6,285 nt of DNA from an uncultured Bacilli bacterium. Its GTDB lineage: Bacteria > Bacillota_I > Bacilli_A > RF39 > UBA660. Below the pieces are notes generated by a model, which was not told where the DNA came from, did not search any database, and saw nothing but the letters and a program-made list of their open reading frames with translations. The position numbers and the translations under genes are program-made. This document shows positions 1 through 6,202 of the stretch, one piece after another. The DNA lies in the NCBI GenBank assembly GCA_947624635.1, contig CANQLF010000039.1:1-6285 (forward strand), in the 5' to 3' direction. Position 1 is the first letter of the stretch. Each line of letters opens with the position of its first letter.

Positions 1-1086
1 GATATCCATAACTTTGTTGTAGATAACTATAAATGGCTTAAAAGTTTTTTACAGATGACTGGAGGTATTCCATCATCACAGACATATGAAAGAGTTATGT
101 CATTAATAGATAATGAAGAATTAAATAAAATATTATTTGATTTCTTTAAATCAATAACAATGAAAGAAATAGTAGAAACTAAACTAATGAATTTTGATGG
201 TAGAGTAAATAATGGAAGTAAACGTCAAGATACATTTTTAAGAGAAAAAGTAGACCCACTTAATTGTTTAAATGTGTATTCTAATGAATATGGATATTGT
301 ATATATAGTAAACAAATAACAGATAAATCTAATGAAATACCTGCAGTAGAAGATTTAATTAAGGGTTTAGATTTAAAAGATATTATAGTTACATGGGATG
401 CATTAAATACACAAGTAAAAAATGTAGAAGCAGTAATAAAAGCACACGGTGATTACATAGTACCTATTAAAGGAAATCAAGGAGTATTTCATCAAGATTT
501 AATAGATTATTTTGATGATGATTGTTGTGATAAGATAATAGCAGGAAACTCAAAAAGTGAATATTTACAAGAAACTGAAAAGAGCCATGGTTCAGTTATA
601 AAATATGAATATTTTGAAACATCAGACATAGACTGGTATGACAGATTAAAAGATTGGGAGAAAATAAAAAACATAGGTATGGTAAGAAAAACAATTACAA
701 GTTTAGTAACAACAACAGTAGAGAAAAAAAAGAATGGAAAAAAGATAAAAGAAAAGAAACAAATAGAAAGAACAACGATAGAAAAAAGATACTATATATC
801 TAGTAGAAATGTTAATATAAAAGAATTTTCAGAAGCAGTAAGGGGTCAATGGAATATCGAAAATAAAGTACATTGGCACCTAGATTTTACATTTCGTCAA
901 GATTCAAATAAAACATTAAACAAGAAAGCATTATTAAATTTAGAAATTATTCATAAATTTGTTTTAGGAGTTTTAACAAAAGTAAAACCCGAATATAATA
1001 TGAGTTTAAAGTCAATTAGAAAACATTTATCAAATAATTATGAAGAATTTTTTCCTGAACTTTTATGCCTTTTGATGCTTCATTAA
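1..1086 (+). CDS. ISAs1 family DDE transposase, 5'-partial
   Basis: This enzyme cuts and joins DNA to move its own insertion sequence. The reading frame is already open at base 1 (DIHNFVVDNYKWLKSFLQ, then Met at 55), so the Met at 55 is internal and the gene starts left of the window. Numbering from that Met, the likely catalytic acidic residues are D48 in FDGR (family IDGK), D115 in VTWDALNTQ and E269 in GQWNIEN. Other family hallmarks are DKSNEIPAV, HGDYIVPIKGNQG, EKSHG, a RYYISS strand, AVRGQWNIENKVHWHLD and FRQD. Family members are usually about 370-400 residues. Some 361 residues are visible, so only a short part of the N-terminal associated domain is missing. The visible frame is intact with no internal stop, so the protein could be active. 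The family call is firm; mobility of this copy is unproven. Confidence 0.92.
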   Translation, partial: DIHNFVVDNYKWLKSFLQMTGGIPSSQTYERVMSLIDNEELNKILFDFFKSITMKEIVETKLMNFDGRVNNGSKRQDTFLREKVDPLNCLNVYSNEYGYCIYSKQITDKSNEIPAVEDLIKGLDLKDIIVTWDALNTQVKNVEAVIKAHGDYIVPIKGNQGVFHQDLIDYFDDDCCDKIIAGNSKSEYLQETEKSHGSVIKYEYFETSDIDWYDRLKDWEKIKNIGMVRKTITSLVTTTVEKKKNGKKIKEKKQIERTTIEKRYYISSRNVNIKEFSEAVRGQWNIENKVHWHLDFTFRQDSNKTLNKKALLNLEIIHKFVLGVLTKVKPEYNMSLKSIRKHLSNNYEEFFPELLCLLMLH

Positions 1087-1104
1087 TAAAACGGTTTTTA
1101 AACA

Positions 1105-1145
1105 CCATAAAACCATAAAAGCCTTTTATTTATTGACTTTTATGG
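1105..1145. repeat. Tandem 8-mer plus 9-bp inverted repeat after the transposase; possible weak terminator
   Basis: CCATAAAA occurs twice head to tail at 1105-1112 and 1113-1120. The second copy with the following G (CCATAAAAG, 1113-1121) is a perfect inverted match to CTTTTATGG at 1137-1145, leaving a 15-nt loop. The first copy could pair with the same right arm over eight bases. On the minus strand the hairpin is followed by TTTTATGG, so it might weakly terminate transcripts from the glycosyltransferase operon. On the plus strand it is followed by CTATTGTTT, a poor U-tract. It sits inside the predicted right end of the insertion sequence. Confidence 0.45.
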
Positions 1146-1185
1146 CTATTGTTTAAAATTAGTATGATTTTATCCTGACGGTTTT

Positions 1186-1230
1186 GTGAAATTAGGTATA
1201 ATTTCTTGTTTTATTTCACTTTTATTTTTT
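1186..1230 (+). terminator. Candidate rho-independent terminator downstream of the transposase
   Basis: GTGAAAT (1186-1192) and ATTTCAC (1213-1219) are perfect 7-bp inverted arms and are followed directly by the T-rich run TTTTATTTTTT (1220-1230). An inner alternative, GAAATT at 1188-1193 with AATTTC at 1200-1205 and a 6-nt loop, is also possible. The orientation would stop plus-strand transcripts leaving the transposase before they run into the convergent glycosyltransferase gene. The stem is AT-rich and the outer loop is long (20 nt), so the structure is only moderately convincing. Confidence 0.4.
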
Positions 1231-1237
1231 GTTGCTT

Positions 1238-2254
1238 TTATTTAACAATATTTGTATAAAATTCTTCCCATAATTTAAGTACATTTTCCTTGCTGTAATA
1301 TTCACTTATTTCTTCTGACATTTTTCCACATTTTTTATATAATTTTTTGTCACTTTCTAACTCTTTTAGTAATCTAATAAACTCTCTATTATCGCTTCCT
1401 TTTAGATATTTACCAAATAAAATATCTTCATATAGTTCTAAATCTCTTAATAAAAGTGGAGTTTTAGAATTAACTGCTTCAAGTATTGTCATTGGAAAAA
1501 GTTCATTATATGATGGAACAAATAAAACATTTGCGATATTATACATATCATTCATTTCTTCTCTTGGTATTATTCCCAAAAATTTAACATTTTTTGGAGG
1601 ATTTTCCATAATATTTTTTAATTCATTATATCCATCTGTAATTTTTCCAAATGAAAATCCACCACACCATACAAATTCCATGTTAGGAAGTTTTTTAGCA
1701 CATTCTACAAAATCTTTAACACCTTTTCTCGTTTGTACTTGTCCTGCTCCAAGTACTATAAATTTATCTTTGCTTATTCCATATTTATCTTTTACTTTTT
1801 CAATTTGTTTTGGTGTTAATTTATAAAATTTTTCTTTAGATACAAAGTTTGGTATATATGTTACTTTTTCTTTTTTTATACCATTCTTGGCTAACTCATT
1901 TATAAATGTAGGATTAACTACTACTAACTTATCTGCAGTATTATAAAATTTAATAACATATTTTTTAAATATATTAAAAGCAAATTTAGGCAATTTAATA
2001 CTGCCATCAAGTGTAGTTGGTAAAAAATGTACATAAGCTACATTCTTACCATTTCTATTTCTTTTCATCCTAATATAATTTTTTGGTTCAACTGTGTGAG
2101 AATGAACTATATCAGATTTTTCTTTAGAATTAACTAACACATTAAATTTATCGCAACTTTTAACTAAATTAACTTGTTCAATGTATGCACTACCAACACC
2201 TTGACCGTCAACTTTATCCGCACTACTAAGCATATTAATTGTTATTTTTTTCAT
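1238..2254 (-). CDS. GT4-family glycosyltransferase, CpoA/diglycosyl-diacylglycerol synthase-like
   Basis: This is probably a membrane-associated retaining glycosyltransferase that adds a second sugar to a monoglycosyl-diacylglycerol (338 residues). The N-terminal Rossmann domain carries a glycine loop (GQGVGSAYI, about 17-25) and SDIVHSHT (47-54). The C-terminal GT-B domain carries GAGQVQTRKG (169-178), DFVECAKKLPNMEFVWCGG (181-199) and the GT4 EX7E motif (E251 and E259 in NELFPMTILEA). The GAG...RKG...DFVE...F.W.G pattern resembles pneumococcal CpoA from memory. I chose the start at 2254 (MKKITINML), preceded by GGGAG at 2264-2268 with a 9-nt spacer. An upstream in-frame ATG at 2368 would add 38 residues that do not look like a GT-B N-terminus and lie inside the previous gene. 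The gene overlaps that upstream gene by 20 bp, suggesting translational coupling. The acceptor lipid and sugar donor are inferred; a different GT4 substrate is possible. Confidence 0.82.
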   Translation of the reverse strand: MKKITINMLSSADKVDGQGVGSAYIEQVNLVKSCDKFNVLVNSKEKSDIVHSHTVEPKNYIRMKRNRNGKNVAYVHFLPTTLDGSIKLPKFAFNIFKKYVIKFYNTADKLVVVNPTFINELAKNGIKKEKVTYIPNFVSKEKFYKLTPKQIEKVKDKYGISKDKFIVLGAGQVQTRKGVKDFVECAKKLPNMEFVWCGGFSFGKITDGYNELKNIMENPPKNVKFLGIIPREEMNDMYNIANVLFVPSYNELFPMTILEAVNSKTPLLLRDLELYEDILFGKYLKGSDNREFIRLLKELESDKKLYKKCGKMSEEISEYYSKENVLKLWEEFYTNIVK

Positions 2255-3383
2255 TACTACCAACTCCCAACAAATCATTAACAAGTTCAAATAACTTTTC
2301 CATAGAATTATTTTTTTTAATCTTGTTAATATTATTTTTATATTTTTCCAATCTTCTATCATTACCAAGTAATCTATCTATATTTTTAAACATACCAATA
2401 GTATTATCACTAAAAAGTGCACACCTACATTTTTCTAGGTATCTTGCATTAGCTTTTTCTTGTCCAGATATCTTACCTATAAAAAGCATTGGAACATTAA
2501 AATATAAACATTCAGTTACAGTAGCTCCTCCCGGTTTAGTTATTATTAAATCAGCAATATTTAACATTTCTGGAACGTTATTTATATATCCCAATATTTT
2601 AATATTATCATTAGGATAATATTTAGATAGATTTTTTAATTCACTTCTTAATTTAGAATTACTACCTGTTACAATAATTATATTATAACCTAAATTACAC
2701 TTTACTAATTCCTTTGCATACATATTTGTAATTCTACCTCTACTACAAAAGAATATTAAAGTTTTTAAATCTTTATTTAATTTATAATCTTTAATAGTTT
2801 TATCTTTATTATAATTATCTTTATTAAAATTACTAGATAAAGGTATACCTATATCTTTTATCTTAGATTTTGGAAATCCCTTCTTTACTAATTCTTTTTT
2901 TTCAATAGAATTACCTATTACTAAATAATCTTCATATTTTTCATTTTCTATCCAAAACTCATGTGCTTCATAATCTGTTACTATAGTTATAAGTTTTGAA
3001 TTTATCACATGTTTCTTCTTATATTGAGAAATTATCGTACTACAAAAGTAATGTGTGGATATTATTATATCTGGATTAAATTCTTTTATTTTCTTTTTTA
3101 ATCCCCTAAATTTAAAAGTATTCATAACAATTGTATTTTTAGGAAATAACGATAACTTTCTATTAAATGTATTATATAACACATCCCAAATGTATGGAAC
3201 TGTAAAGTTAATTTTTTCAAATGTCTTTTGAGATAAGACACCTAAAAAGGGTGTAGAGTATTTTAATATATCGATAGAATTTATTTCATAATTACTATGA
3301 GTTTTAAAGTAATCTTCGATATAACTAGCTATTTTCTTATGTCCTGTTCCATATGTGGCATACATAATTAATACTTTTTTCAT
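2235..3383 (-). CDS. MGDG synthase/UgtP-like diacylglycerol glycosyltransferase (GT28)
   Basis: This GT-B enzyme (382 residues) probably transfers glucose or galactose from a UDP-sugar to diacylglycerol at the inner membrane face. The N-terminal MGDG-synthase domain shows MKKVLIMYATYGTGHKKIA with the family GxGH signature (G12-H15), PDIIISTHYFCS (104-114) and TDYEAHEFWI (137-145), followed by VIGNS and GIPLSSNF. The C-terminal donor domain shows VTGSN (238-242), LGYINNVPEMLNIADLIITKPGG (TKPGG at 282-286), TVTE and SGQEKANA (306-313), all typical of the GT28 C-domain. One oddity is that the usual glycine-rich loop opening that domain is replaced by FFCSRGRITN (211-220). The MGDG-type N-terminus argues against MurG. 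The gene begins 16 nt after the RNase J-like stop, with AAAGGG at 3395-3400 and a rather long 11-nt spacer, so it is almost certainly co-transcribed. Family is confident; the exact sugar and number of additions are not visible. Confidence 0.88.
   Translation of the reverse strand: MKKVLIMYATYGTGHKKIASYIEDYFKTHSNYEINSIDILKYSTPFLGVLSQKTFEKINFTVPYIWDVLYNTFNRKLSLFPKNTIVMNTFKFRGLKKKIKEFNPDIIISTHYFCSTIISQYKKKHVINSKLITIVTDYEAHEFWIENEKYEDYLVIGNSIEKKELVKKGFPKSKIKDIGIPLSSNFNKDNYNKDKTIKDYKLNKDLKTLIFFCSRGRITNMYAKELVKCNLGYNIIIVTGSNSKLRSELKNLSKYYPNDNIKILGYINNVPEMLNIADLIITKPGGATVTECLYFNVPMLFIGKISGQEKANARYLEKCRCALFSDNTIGMFKNIDRLLGNDRRLEKYKNNINKIKKNNSMEKLFELVNDLLGVGSNEKNNN
2264..2268 (-). promoter_or_regulatory. 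Ribosome binding site that decides the GT4 start
   Basis: GGGAG on the minus strand lies 9 nt before the ATG at 2254. It is inside the last codons of the preceding glycosyltransferase gene, whose stop codon (2235-2237) lies beyond the new start. This arrangement fits coupled translation and supports the shorter 338-residue protein. Confidence 0.6.
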
Positions 3384-3399
3384 ACTCTACACTACCCTT

Positions 3400-5046
3400 T
3401 TATACTTCTTGGAATACTGTTATAATCATTGGTTTACATTCGGTTTCTTGGTATAAATATTTACCCAAATTTTCTCTAATTGCATTTTTTAATTTAACGT
3501 ATTCTACATGATTGGTATCTATATTATTATTTATTATTTCTACACATTGTTTTTTAATTTCAGTTAATAGTTCAATACTATCTTTGACATAGACAAAACC
3601 TCTTGTAATTACTTCAGGTCCTGAAATAATTTTTTTAGTTTTTTTATCTAGAGTTGTACTTATTATAACTATTCCATTTTCACTTAGTACTTCTCTATCT
3701 TTTAATACAGCTTCACCTACATCTGATACTACATTTCCATCTATTAAGATTTCATCTGTTTTTACTTTATCAAAAGATTCTACTAAATTACCATCAACTA
3801 TTTCTACTACATCACCATTTTGTTTTAGTAATATATTATCTTTATCCATTCCAACTTCTATAGCTGCATTTGCATTCGCAACTTGAAATCTATATTCTCC
3901 TTTAACAGGAAAATAATATTTTGGATTTAGTAAGTTAATCATTAACATTAAGTCTTCGCTAGATGCATGATATAAAAGTTGTTCTTTTTTATCAAACATT
4001 ATGGTCTTAACGCCCATCTTAGCAAGTTTGTCTGCGATTTTTACCGCACTTCTTTCTTGTGTATCACTAATTGCTTCAGCAAACACAACTGTGTCTGTAT
4101 CTTTTATTTTGATGTATTTATCGTATCCATTTATCATTCTTGTTATATTTGAAAATGATTTTTCTCTATCATCTGATACTAATATAATTACATCTTTGTC
4201 GTTTATATTAGATAAATCTCCTATTTTCTTTTTATCGAATTTTAAATATTTTAAATCTATTGCATTATTTATAATACCTTGTAATGTTTTACCCATGATA
4301 ACTACTTTTCTATTTGTTTTTGCTACTTCATTAAAAAGTTCTTGTATATTATAAATATGCGCAGAAAATACATTGTAAATTATTCTGTTTTCATTTCTTG
4401 ATAATATTTCACGTACTTTTTTTGCAGTTCTATGATATGGAGAAGTATGTCCTTTTTTTTCTGCATAAAATGATTCAGAAAGCAAACATAAAACTCCTTG
4501 TTTACCTACATAAGCAATTTTTCCTATATCCATTTTATAAGGCCCCATCATTGTTGGATCAAATACAAAATCCCCAGTGTATACTATCGCTCCATCTTTA
4601 GTATTTAATACATACATAACTGAATCAGGAATTGAGTGAGTTACACTTATTGGAAAAATACTGTTTTCACCAAAATTTATTTTCTTATGTGGTTTTATTT
4701 CAATTAAATTATCAAATTTTATTTCACAACTTTCTAATTCTCTTTTTAAAACTTCTATAGTAAACTTAGTACCATATACTTTAATATTTGGAATTTCACT
4801 AACTATATCTGGAACTGCTCCCATATTTTCATTATGTCCGTGTGTTAAAAATAACCCCTTTACACGTTTTATATTTTCTTTAACATAATCGTAATTAGGT
4901 AGTATATAATCAATACCTAATAATTTATCATCTGCATATTTTAAACCCGCATCAAAAATAAAAATATCTTTATCTACTTCAACGACATACATGTTTTTAC
5001 CGTTTTCATTTAGTCCACCTAGACTAAATATTTTAATTTTGCTCAT
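3400..5046 (-). CDS. rnjB: RNase J2-like beta-CASP metallo-beta-lactamase protein, catalytically degenerate
   Basis: This is an RNase J family protein acting in RNA maturation and decay; its 548 residues match the family's usual 550-560. Domain order is normal: metallo-beta-lactamase (FDAGLKYADDKLLGID at 31-46, LFLTHGH at 65-71, THSIPDS at 136-142, YTGDFVFDP at 156-164), beta-CASP insert (about 190-350), the returning MBL part (NPKYYFPVKGEYRFQ at 374-388), and a C-terminal domain (ISGPEVITRGFVYV at 474-487). Metal ligands are partly lost. HxHxDH is H69-G-H71-N-E73-N74, and the HGE histidine is K382. The GSQGE loop is VSDDRE (290-295) and the FASN loop is FSAH (227-230). As I recall it, Bacillus J2 has a similar HGHDEN and NGE, so J2 is the better match than J1. 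H137, D159 and H360 remain. The start has AAAGGAG at 5052-5058 with a 5-nt spacer to the ATG. It leads a three-gene operon. Nuclease activity is probably weak or absent; it likely acts as a J1 partner. Confidence 0.9.
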   Translation of the reverse strand: MSKIKIFSLGGLNENGKNMYVVEVDKDIFIFDAGLKYADDKLLGIDYILPNYDYVKENIKRVKGLFLTHGHNENMGAVPDIVSEIPNIKVYGTKFTIEVLKRELESCEIKFDNLIEIKPHKKINFGENSIFPISVTHSIPDSVMYVLNTKDGAIVYTGDFVFDPTMMGPYKMDIGKIAYVGKQGVLCLLSESFYAEKKGHTSPYHRTAKKVREILSRNENRIIYNVFSAHIYNIQELFNEVAKTNRKVVIMGKTLQGIINNAIDLKYLKFDKKKIGDLSNINDKDVIILVSDDREKSFSNITRMINGYDKYIKIKDTDTVVFAEAISDTQERSAVKIADKLAKMGVKTIMFDKKEQLLYHASSEDLMLMINLLNPKYYFPVKGEYRFQVANANAAIEVGMDKDNILLKQNGDVVEIVDGNLVESFDKVKTDEILIDGNVVSDVGEAVLKDREVLSENGIVIISTTLDKKTKKIISGPEVITRGFVYVKDSIELLTEIKKQCVEIINNNIDTNHVEYVKLKNAIRENLGKYLYQETECKPMIITVFQEV

Positions 5047-5051
5047 TATTG

Positions 5052-5058
5052 CTCCTTT
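5052..5058 (-). promoter_or_regulatory. Strong Shine-Dalgarno site of the RNase J-like gene
   Basis: The minus strand reads AAAGGAG followed by CAATA and the ATG at 5046. This near-consensus site with 5-nt spacing fixes the start codon and suggests efficient translation. Confidence 0.8.
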
Positions 5059-5079
5059 CTTTTCGTTATCACTGATGAT

Positions 5080-5108
5080 ATTGTATCAAAAAAAGCCACA
5101 TTTGTAAA
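5080..5108 (-). promoter_or_regulatory. Sigma-A-type promoter of the RNase J/glycolipid operon
   Basis: On the minus strand, TTTACA (-35, 5103-5108) and TACAAT (-10, 5080-5085) are separated by exactly 17 bp. Each hexamer has one mismatch to consensus, and TG lies one base before the -10 (TGATACAAT), giving an extended -10 element. Initiation would fall near 5073 and give a leader of roughly 27 nt, just enough for the ribosome binding site. The -35 and spacer lie inside the hairpin that terminates the upstream gene. Confidence 0.72.
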
Positions 5109-5117
5109 TGTGACTTT
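5088..5117 (-). terminator. Rho-independent terminator of the CpaE-like gene
   Basis: In minus-strand RNA, arms 5107-5117 and 5092-5102 form an 11-bp stem (one G-U pair) closed by the tetraloop UACA. It ends in a run of seven U residues (5094-5088), part of which closes the stem. The stem begins inside the stop codon of the CpaE-like gene (5116-5118), so there is no 3' spacer. The reverse orientation has no T-run and would not terminate plus-strand transcripts. Confidence 0.82.
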
Positions 5118-6111
5118 AGTTATTACTTTTAAATAAACCAAATATTTTACCTTTGTTTTCTGCATTATCATAAGAACTATTTTTATTATATCCAATAGCT
5201 GCTAAAAGGCCGCTAAGTACTCCATGTTCTTTTTTCTTTTCATCAAGTGGTGGAACATTATAAAATACTTTACTTCTAGATTCGTTTTCAAAATCAGTTA
5301 TATCTCTTTGATTTAATAAGCTTTTATTTAATATTATTTTTTTACCATTTAAATTTTGAAATACCGCCCTATTTCTTCTAATTAATTTATTTAATTTTAT
5401 ATATGTTGGCTCAATTAAATATAGCACATCTCCACAGTTTCCTTCTTCAGCTGAATCATTAATATCTAATAGAACTATATCATAACTTGAAAATTTAGCA
5501 ATTGTTCCTGGTAATTCATCTTTACTACAACTTATCATGTTTTGTGAATTAAAATTTATAAAATCTCTTTTATTAACTTCTATAGCAGCTACATTATATC
5601 CTTGCATTTCTAATTGATTTTTAAGCATATATATAAATGTTGTTGCACCCGCATGTTCTGTGACATTTTTAATTCCTAAAACTTTTAAATTATAATTTTC
5701 TACTTTATCTGTTATTACATTAGTAAGTGTACTCATCTGTTGAATATGCGCAACATCTCTATACGAATTAGGATTATTGTATAAATACATAATATTATCT
5801 ATAGTATTAGCAAAATTATATATTCCCATAGATACTAATTTAGATAAAAATAACGATGATGATGTATTAGGGGTATTGTCTAATACTAATATTACCTTAT
5901 CCATATCAAGCCCAATAGATAGTTTTTGCAAATTAGCAATATTCATATAATCCTTAATTGCTGTAATATCTAAAATCATTTTATTAAAAAAGAAATTAGA
6001 AAACATAGAAACTATTTCATCTGCTTCATATTCACCATTTAGTGATTTAATAACATCAATTTGCAAATTAGTAAGCATATCCCTATTTTTATTAGATATT
6101 ATAACATTCAT
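5116..6111 (-). CDS. CpaE/MinD-like P-loop protein with degenerate Walker A
   Basis: This 331-residue protein has the two-part layout of CpaE: an N-terminal receiver-like region (about 1-115, with ILVLDNTP at 74-81 and KLVSMGIYNFA at 91-101), then a MinD/ParA-type domain (about 140-300). Visible ATPase-domain marks are LKVLGIKNVTEHAGATT (142-158), a second strand VAAIEVN (174-180), Walker B-like YDIVLLDIND (210-219), LYLIEPT (230-236), KKIILNKS (257-264) and FYNVPPLD (283-290). Where the deviant Walker A should read KGGxGKTT, the sequence is TEHAGATT (151-158), so both lysines are missing. CpaE proteins commonly lack the second, but loss of both suggests weak or no ATP hydrolysis. There is no signal peptide or membrane segment, so it is probably cytosolic. 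The start at 6111 is supported by GGTGAT at 6115-6120. The role is inferred: polar positioning or assembly in a Tad/Flp-like or other surface system. The family call is moderate and the function is unknown. Confidence 0.65.
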   Translation of the reverse strand: MNVIISNKNRDMLTNLQIDVIKSLNGEYEADEIVSMFSNFFFNKMILDITAIKDYMNIANLQKLSIGLDMDKVILVLDNTPNTSSSLFLSKLVSMGIYNFANTIDNIMYLYNNPNSYRDVAHIQQMSTLTNVITDKVENYNLKVLGIKNVTEHAGATTFIYMLKNQLEMQGYNVAAIEVNKRDFINFNSQNMISCSKDELPGTIAKFSSYDIVLLDINDSAEEGNCGDVLYLIEPTYIKLNKLIRRNRAVFQNLNGKKIILNKSLLNQRDITDFENESRSKVFYNVPPLDEKKKEHGVLSGLLAAIGYNKNSSYDNAENKGKIFGLFKSNN

Positions 6112-6114
6112 GAA

Positions 6115-6120
6115 ATCACC
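6115..6120 (-). promoter_or_regulatory. Ribosome binding site of the CpaE-like gene
   Basis: Minus-strand GGTGAT sits three bases before the ATG at 6111. It matches the 3' half of the AGGAGGTGAT consensus rather than the usual GGAGG core, which explains the short apparent spacer. A second ATG at 6107 is in another frame and leads nowhere useful. Confidence 0.6.
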
Positions 6121-6145
6121 ACATTCTTATCTTATTTCTATTATT

Positions 6146-6174
6146 AGTATATATTATTTTTTTAAATTATTCAA
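6146..6174 (-). promoter_or_regulatory. Possible promoter upstream of the CpaE-like gene
   Basis: On the minus strand TTGAAT (6169-6174) and TATACT (6146-6151) are 17 bp apart. They would start transcription a short distance before the ribosome binding site. The sequence is almost pure A/T, so chance matches are likely; the gene may instead be read from upstream. Confidence 0.38.
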
Positions 6175-6182
6175 TAATTTAA
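6162..6182. repeat. 9-bp perfect AT-only inverted repeat
   Basis: TTAAATTAT at 6162-6170 and ATAATTTAA at 6174-6182 are perfect inverted arms around a 3-nt centre (TCA on the plus strand). It lies in the 91-bp gap before the CpaE-like gene and overlaps the candidate -35 hexamer, so it could be an operator-like site. No T-run follows it in either orientation, so it is a poor terminator. Confidence 0.4.
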
Positions 6183-6202
6183 TATAATTTATAGTCTATA
6201 CT

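Larger units (their letters stand above)
1..1177 (+). mobile_element. ISAs1-family insertion sequence, right portion (left end outside window)
   Basis: The element is defined by its ISAs1-type transposase, which is open from the first base of the window and ends at 1086. The right boundary is tentative. A CCTG at 1174-1177, preceded by gattttat, reads on the minus strand as CAGGATAAAATC, which resembles the CAGG-type termini I associate with this family. I cannot see the left end, so neither the matching terminal inverted repeat nor a target-site duplication can be confirmed. The element lies downstream of the minus-strand glycosyltransferase gene and points toward it, so it has not broken any gene in the window. 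Confidence 0.6.

Noticed and set aside
1347..1826. Plus-strand open frame of 159 codons
   Set aside because: It lies antisense inside the GT4 glycosyltransferase gene, has no recognisable motifs, and its serine- and leucine-rich composition is what the reverse complement of lysine-rich coding sequence gives.
2255..2368. N-terminal extension of the GT4 protein from the ATG at 2368
   Set aside because: The extra residues are an out-of-frame reading of the preceding gene and do not fit a GT-B fold start.
2239..2619. Plus-strand open frame of 126 codons
   Set aside because: It is antisense to the GT28 gene, with low-complexity hydrophobic sequence and no convincing ribosome binding site.
4001..4354. 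Plus-strand open frame of 117 codons with apparent membrane segments
   Set aside because: It is antisense to the RNase J-like gene; the hydrophobicity comes from complementing AT-rich codons and there is no independent support.
4398..4601. Plus-strand open frame of 67 codons
   Set aside because: It is antisense to the RNase J-like gene and has no motif or start signal.
6162..6182. Terminator for the right-edge partial gene
   Set aside because: The hairpin is AT-only and is followed on the minus strand by a run of A, not T.
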